Shown: piece by piece, positions 5,209 to 7,026 of the stretch | Layout of the letters: every line of letters begins with the position of its first letter | How positions within the stretch are numbered: position 1 is the stretch's first letter | Origin: Halobacteriales archaeon QS_9_67_15 | GTDB lineage: Archaea; Halobacteriota; Halobacteria; Halobacteriales; Haloarculaceae | Direction of reading: 5' to 3' | Assembly: GCA_003023165.1 (NCBI GenBank) | Contig: PXSD01000154.1 | Coordinates: forward strand, 1-7,026 | Length of the DNA stretch: 7,026 nucleotides | Notes under the pieces: generated by a model | The model's input: only the letters and a program-made list of their open reading frames with translations | The model's database searches: none | Told to the model about the DNA's origin: nothing | Program-made: the position numbers and the translations under genes

Positions 5209-5598
5209 TTAGAATCCCGCGTTCTTGGGACCGCGAGTGCCGTCGTGCGGGATCGGGGTGACGTCCTCGATGCGGCCGATCTCGAGCCCGGCTCGCGCCA
5301 GCGCTCGGATGGTCGCCTGCGCGCCCGGTCCGGGGTTGGTCTGCTGGTTGCCACCGGGACCGCGCACGCGGACGTGAACGCCCTCGACGCCCTGTGCCTG
5401 TGCCTTCTCCGCGACGACCTCCGCCATCTGCATGGCCGCGTACGGCGACGCCTCGTCGCGGTTCTGCTTGACGACGGTCCCGCCGGAGGACTTCGCGAGC
5501 GTCTCGGCGCCCGTCTCGTCGGTGATCGTGATGATCGTGTTGTTGAACGATGCGTGCACGTGGGCGACGCCCCACTTCTCGTCCTGGGTCTCGCTCAT
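5209..5598 (-). CDS. rps11: Small ribosomal subunit protein uS11
   Basis: This 129-residue protein sits on the platform of the small subunit near the Shine-Dalgarno helix. Family marks are WGVAHVHASFNNTIITITDETG (residues 9-30; two parts WGVAHVHASFNN and TIITITDETG), the SSGGTVVKQNRDEASPYAAM region (37-56), VRGPGGNQQTNPGPGAQATI (78-97) and DVTPIPHDGTRGPKNAGF at the C-terminus. Its tail lacks the basic GRRGRRV end seen in many homologues, as in other haloarchaea as I recall. The ATG lies 1 nt after the rps4 stop (TAACATG), with GGAGG 9 nt upstream. The stop is 2 nt before rpoD. Confidence 0.97.
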   Translation of the reverse strand: MSETQDEKWGVAHVHASFNNTIITITDETGAETLAKSSGGTVVKQNRDEASPYAAMQMAEVVAEKAQAQGVEGVHVRVRGPGGNQQTNPGPGAQATIRALARAGLEIGRIEDVTPIPHDGTRGPKNAGF

Positions 5599-5599
5599 G

Positions 5600-6118
5600 T
5601 TACTGCTCCTCCGCTCGTTCCGGGTGAAGTTCGTCCGTCAGCGGACTGTTCTCGTCGAACTCGACGGCACTCTCCTCCGTCACGTCGATCTTCTTCGACG
5701 GTCGGGTGACGCGCTGCCCCTCGACCGTGACGTGCCCGTGACTGACGAACTGCCGCGCCTGTCGCGTCGTGTTGGCCAGCCCCTTCCGGTAAACCACCGT
5801 CTGCAGTCGTCGTTCGAGGATGTCCGTCACGTCCAGCGACAGGATGTCGTCCAGCGAGTCGGTGTCGTCGAGGACGCCGATGCGCTTGAGGCGGCCGAGG
5901 AACTCCTCGGTCTCCTTGGCGCCGCTCGCGGTGTCGGTCTGTCCGAGGAGCTTCCGGGCCTCGCGCCGGTAGGAGCGTAGTTCGGACTGGGCGCGCCAGA
6001 GCTCCTCCTTGTTCTTCAGACCGTACTGGCCGATGAGACCGGACTCCTCGGCGATACGTTCGCCCTGGTAGGGGTGGTTCGGCGTCTCGTAGAACTTGGT
6101 GTTGCTACCGAGTGCCAT
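5600..6118 (-). CDS. rps4: Small ribosomal subunit protein uS4
   Basis: This 172-residue protein is a primary 16S rRNA binder that nucleates small-subunit assembly. After an N-terminal segment (TPNHPYQGERI at 12-22; LWRAQSELRSYRREARKLLG at 40-59) it carries an S4 RNA-binding domain at about 103-150, including LQTVVYRKGLANTTRQARQ, then FVSHGHVTVEGQRVTRPS. No zinc-binding cysteines are present. The C-terminal tail is acidic (TDELHPERAEEQ). The ATG shares one base with the rps13 stop (TAATG), and GGAGG lies about 10 nt upstream in the acidic tail codons of rps13. Confidence 0.97.
   Translation of the reverse strand: MALGSNTKFYETPNHPYQGERIAEESGLIGQYGLKNKEELWRAQSELRSYRREARKLLGQTDTASGAKETEEFLGRLKRIGVLDDTDSLDDILSLDVTDILERRLQTVVYRKGLANTTRQARQFVSHGHVTVEGQRVTRPSKKIDVTEESAVEFDENSPLTDELHPERAEEQ
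5608..5612 (-). promoter_or_regulatory. Shine-Dalgarno for rps11
   Basis: GGAGG on the minus strand, within the last codons of rps4 (AEEQ), lies 9 nt before the rps11 ATG and is a full core match to the anti-Shine-Dalgarno CCUCC. Confidence 0.7.
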
Positions 6119-6624
6119 TACTCCTCATCCTCCTCGGCTTCGGCTGCCTCTGCCTGTTCTTCCTTGATCGCCTCGACGTTGACGCCGATGGTCCCCTCGG
6201 ACCGGCCGGTGGACTTCGTGCGCTGACCGCGGACTTTCTGTCCGCGCTTGTGTCGGACGCCCTTGTAGGAGTCGATCATCTTCATGCGGTTGATGTCCTG
6301 CCGGCGCGTCAGGTCGAGGTCGTTCCCGATCTCGTGGGTGGTTTCGCCGTCAAAGAAGTCGTTCTGGTGGTTCGCGAGCAACTCGGGCTCTTCGAACAGG
6401 GCCACTTCGTCGATGTCCTCCTCGTCGAGTTTGCCGAAGACGGCGCGGCGGTCGATGCCTGCCTCGTCGGCGATGATGCGGGCCGCGCGATGGCCGATCC
6501 CGTTCATGTCGGTGAGCGACCGCTCGACGGACTTCGTGCCGTCGAGGTCGGTCTGGCCGATGCGGACGAAGTAACGAATGTCTTCCTCCTCGCCTTCGTC
6601 CGGGTCTTGGTCTTCTGCACTCAT
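6118..6624 (-). CDS. rps13: Small ribosomal subunit protein uS13
   Basis: This 168-residue protein lies in the head of the small subunit and contacts the P-site tRNA and intersubunit bridges. Key segments are IRYFVRIGQTDLDGTKSVE (residues 16-34), the helix-turn region MNGIGHRAARIIADEAGID (40-58) and the basic motif GVRHKRGQKVRGQRTKSTGR (122-141). Both ends are acidic: SAEDQDPDEGEEED at the N-terminus and EEQAEAAEAEEDEE at the C-terminus. The ATG at 6624-6622 is chosen because an upstream in-frame ATG (6822) would make the protein run through tRNA-Ser, and family similarity begins at about residue 16 from this start. The leader from the tRNA 3' end is only 20 nt and has no Shine-Dalgarno. It is the first protein gene of unit 1. 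Confidence 0.96.
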   Translation of the reverse strand: MSAEDQDPDEGEEEDIRYFVRIGQTDLDGTKSVERSLTDMNGIGHRAARIIADEAGIDRRAVFGKLDEEDIDEVALFEEPELLANHQNDFFDGETTHEIGNDLDLTRRQDINRMKMIDSYKGVRHKRGQKVRGQRTKSTGRSEGTIGVNVEAIKEEQAEAAEAEEDEE

Positions 6625-6644
6625 ATGTCTGTGATCTGTGTGAG

Positions 6645-6729
6645 CGTCGTGGCGGGGATTCGAACCCCGGAGGCTGTACGCCACAGAGTTAGCAACCCTG
6701 CGCCTTGGGCCAGGCTTGGCTACCACGAC
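6645..6729 (-). tRNA. tRNA-Ser, anticodon GCU
   Basis: This 85-nt class II tRNA reads AGC and AGU serine codons. The 7-bp acceptor stem pairs GTCGTGG with CCACGAC and the discriminator is G, as expected for Ser. The D stem pairs GCC with GGC; the anticodon stem CAGGG/CTCTG (one G-T pair) frames TTGCTAA with GCT at 6693-6691; the long variable arm pairs GGC with GCC; the T arm is CGGGG-TTCGAAT-CCCCG. No intron is seen and no CCA is encoded (CTC follows). It lies 20 nt upstream of rps13 with no promoter between them, so it must be co-transcribed with the ribosomal protein genes. Confidence 0.96.
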
Positions 6730-6850
6730 ACGCGTTTGGCTGCGTGCTTTGTGTACTACCGCCCTCGCAATCAGCGACTCCGACGAGCCACCTGCGGGAC
6801 TCGGGACCCGATGCCCCTGCACGAGCGTACCTGAATTACCTTCCGGCCAC

Positions 6851-6864
6851 TATTTAAACATCAC
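6851..6864 (-). promoter_or_regulatory. Promoter of the tRNA-Ser/rps13 unit (TATA box)
   Basis: On the minus strand TTTAAATA (6858-6851) is a strong archaeal TATA box, the most AT-rich 8-mer in the region. A start about 25 nt downstream falls near 6830, leaving roughly 100 nt of leader before the tRNA. The bases just upstream (GTGATG) are only a weak match to a purine-rich BRE. Confidence 0.75.
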
Positions 6865-6955
6865 GAAGTGAGCGCCTCGCGCCACGCCGTCACACGGACG
6901 CGATACCGCGACACGGGCTCGGCTCGGCCACCTCGGTTTCGTCCCGACGCCAGGG

Positions 6956-6962
6956 CTTATAC
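6956..6962 (+). promoter_or_regulatory. Possible divergent promoter, TTATAC box
   Basis: CTTATAC on the plus strand, preceded by CCAGGG, resembles a haloarchaeal TATA box and could drive a gene to the right of the window. The minus-strand reading GTATAAG is equally possible. Weak, because the target gene is not visible. Confidence 0.25.
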
Positions 6963-6990
6963 TGCCGGCTGTACGTCTGTCAAGAATTTC

Positions 6991-7006
6991 GCCGCCCCGG
7001 GGCGGC
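6991..7006. repeat. Perfect 16-bp GC palindrome
   Basis: GCCGCCCC at 6991-6998 is followed directly by its reverse complement GGGGCGGC. With one bulged base the symmetry extends into ATTT and AAAT on the flanks. It could be a dimeric regulator site or the stem of a terminator for a transcript from outside the window. Confidence 0.6.
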
Positions 7007-7026
7007 AAATATCTTCACGAAGTTAC

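Larger units (their letters stand above)
6861..7023. repeat. 9-bp direct repeat TCACGAAGT (copies at 6861-6869 and 7015-7023)
   Basis: TCACGAAGT occurs twice in the same orientation, each time 2 nt away from an AT-rich box (TATTTAAA at 6851-6858 and AAATAT at 7007-7012). Read on the minus strand this is ACTTCGTGA followed by a TATA-like sequence. It could be a shared activator-binding site upstream of two promoters. Confidence 0.5.
6730..7026. other. Non-coding region upstream of tRNA-Ser
   Basis: About 297 nt without a supportable gene. From left to right it holds a leader of about 100 nt preceding the tRNA (6730-6830), the TTTAAATA promoter (6851-6858), a stretch with nothing I can assign (6870-6950), a TTATAC box (6957-6962), a perfect 16-bp GC palindrome (6991-7006) and a second copy of the element TCACGAAGT (7015-7023). 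Whatever lies to the right of the window is out of view. Confidence 0.6.

Noticed and set aside
5207..5575. A longer RpoD starting at 5575
   Set aside because: The added 123 residues are an Arg-rich shadow frame of rps11; the subunit D family signature starts at the ATG at 5206.
6640..6735. Possible split or intron-containing tRNA-Ser
   Set aside because: The anticodon loop is 7 nt and all stems close within 85 nt, so no intron or split arrangement is needed.
6625..6822. A 66-residue N-terminal extension of rps13 from an ATG at 6822
   Set aside because: It would translate straight through tRNA-Ser and is basic and unlike uS13; the start at 6624 gives a normal acidic N-terminus.

Overview
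This window is haloarchaeal chromosome. The DNA is GC-rich, the proteins are strongly acidic, and the gene order is archaeal: ribosomal proteins uS13, uS4, uS11, RNA polymerase subunit D, then eL18, uL13, uS9, RNA polymerase subunits N and K, enolase and uS2. Promoters look archaeal (AT-rich TATA-type boxes, one with a purine-rich BRE) and start codons often overlap the preceding stop. I cannot name the genus from sequence alone. Every gene I can support lies on the minus strand, so transcription runs from the right end to the left.

Unit 1 occupies about 6864 down to 4439. It comprises a promoter with a TTTAAATA box, a leader of about 100 nt, tRNA-Ser(GCU), rps13, rps4, rps11 and rpoD. Unit 2 occupies about 4307 down to the left edge. 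It comprises an internal promoter just upstream of tRNA-Leu(CAG), then rpl18e, rpl13, rps9, rpoN, rpoK, eno, rps2 and a polytopic membrane protein cut by the window edge. Each unit begins with a class II tRNA whose 3' end lies only 18-20 nt before the first ribosomal protein start. The 174-nt gap between the units holds a large imperfect hairpin.

The genes form one growth-related set: small- and large-subunit ribosomal proteins, three RNA polymerase assembly subunits (D, N, K; the N-D part of the assembly platform is here, L is not), two tRNAs and the glycolytic enzyme enolase. Junctions are very tight (ATGA, GTGA and TAATG overlaps), which suggests translational coupling.

The parts least explained by the conserved cluster are the left and right ends. 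On the left, an open frame of at least 200 codons, unbroken to the edge, encodes about five membrane segments with an Arg-rich loop; it may be the anchor of a sulfite-oxidase-like molybdopterin enzyme. On the right, about 300 nt of non-coding sequence contains a 16-bp perfect palindrome and a 9-bp element repeated next to two AT-rich boxes. I found no mobile element, CRISPR array or clearly new multi-gene system.
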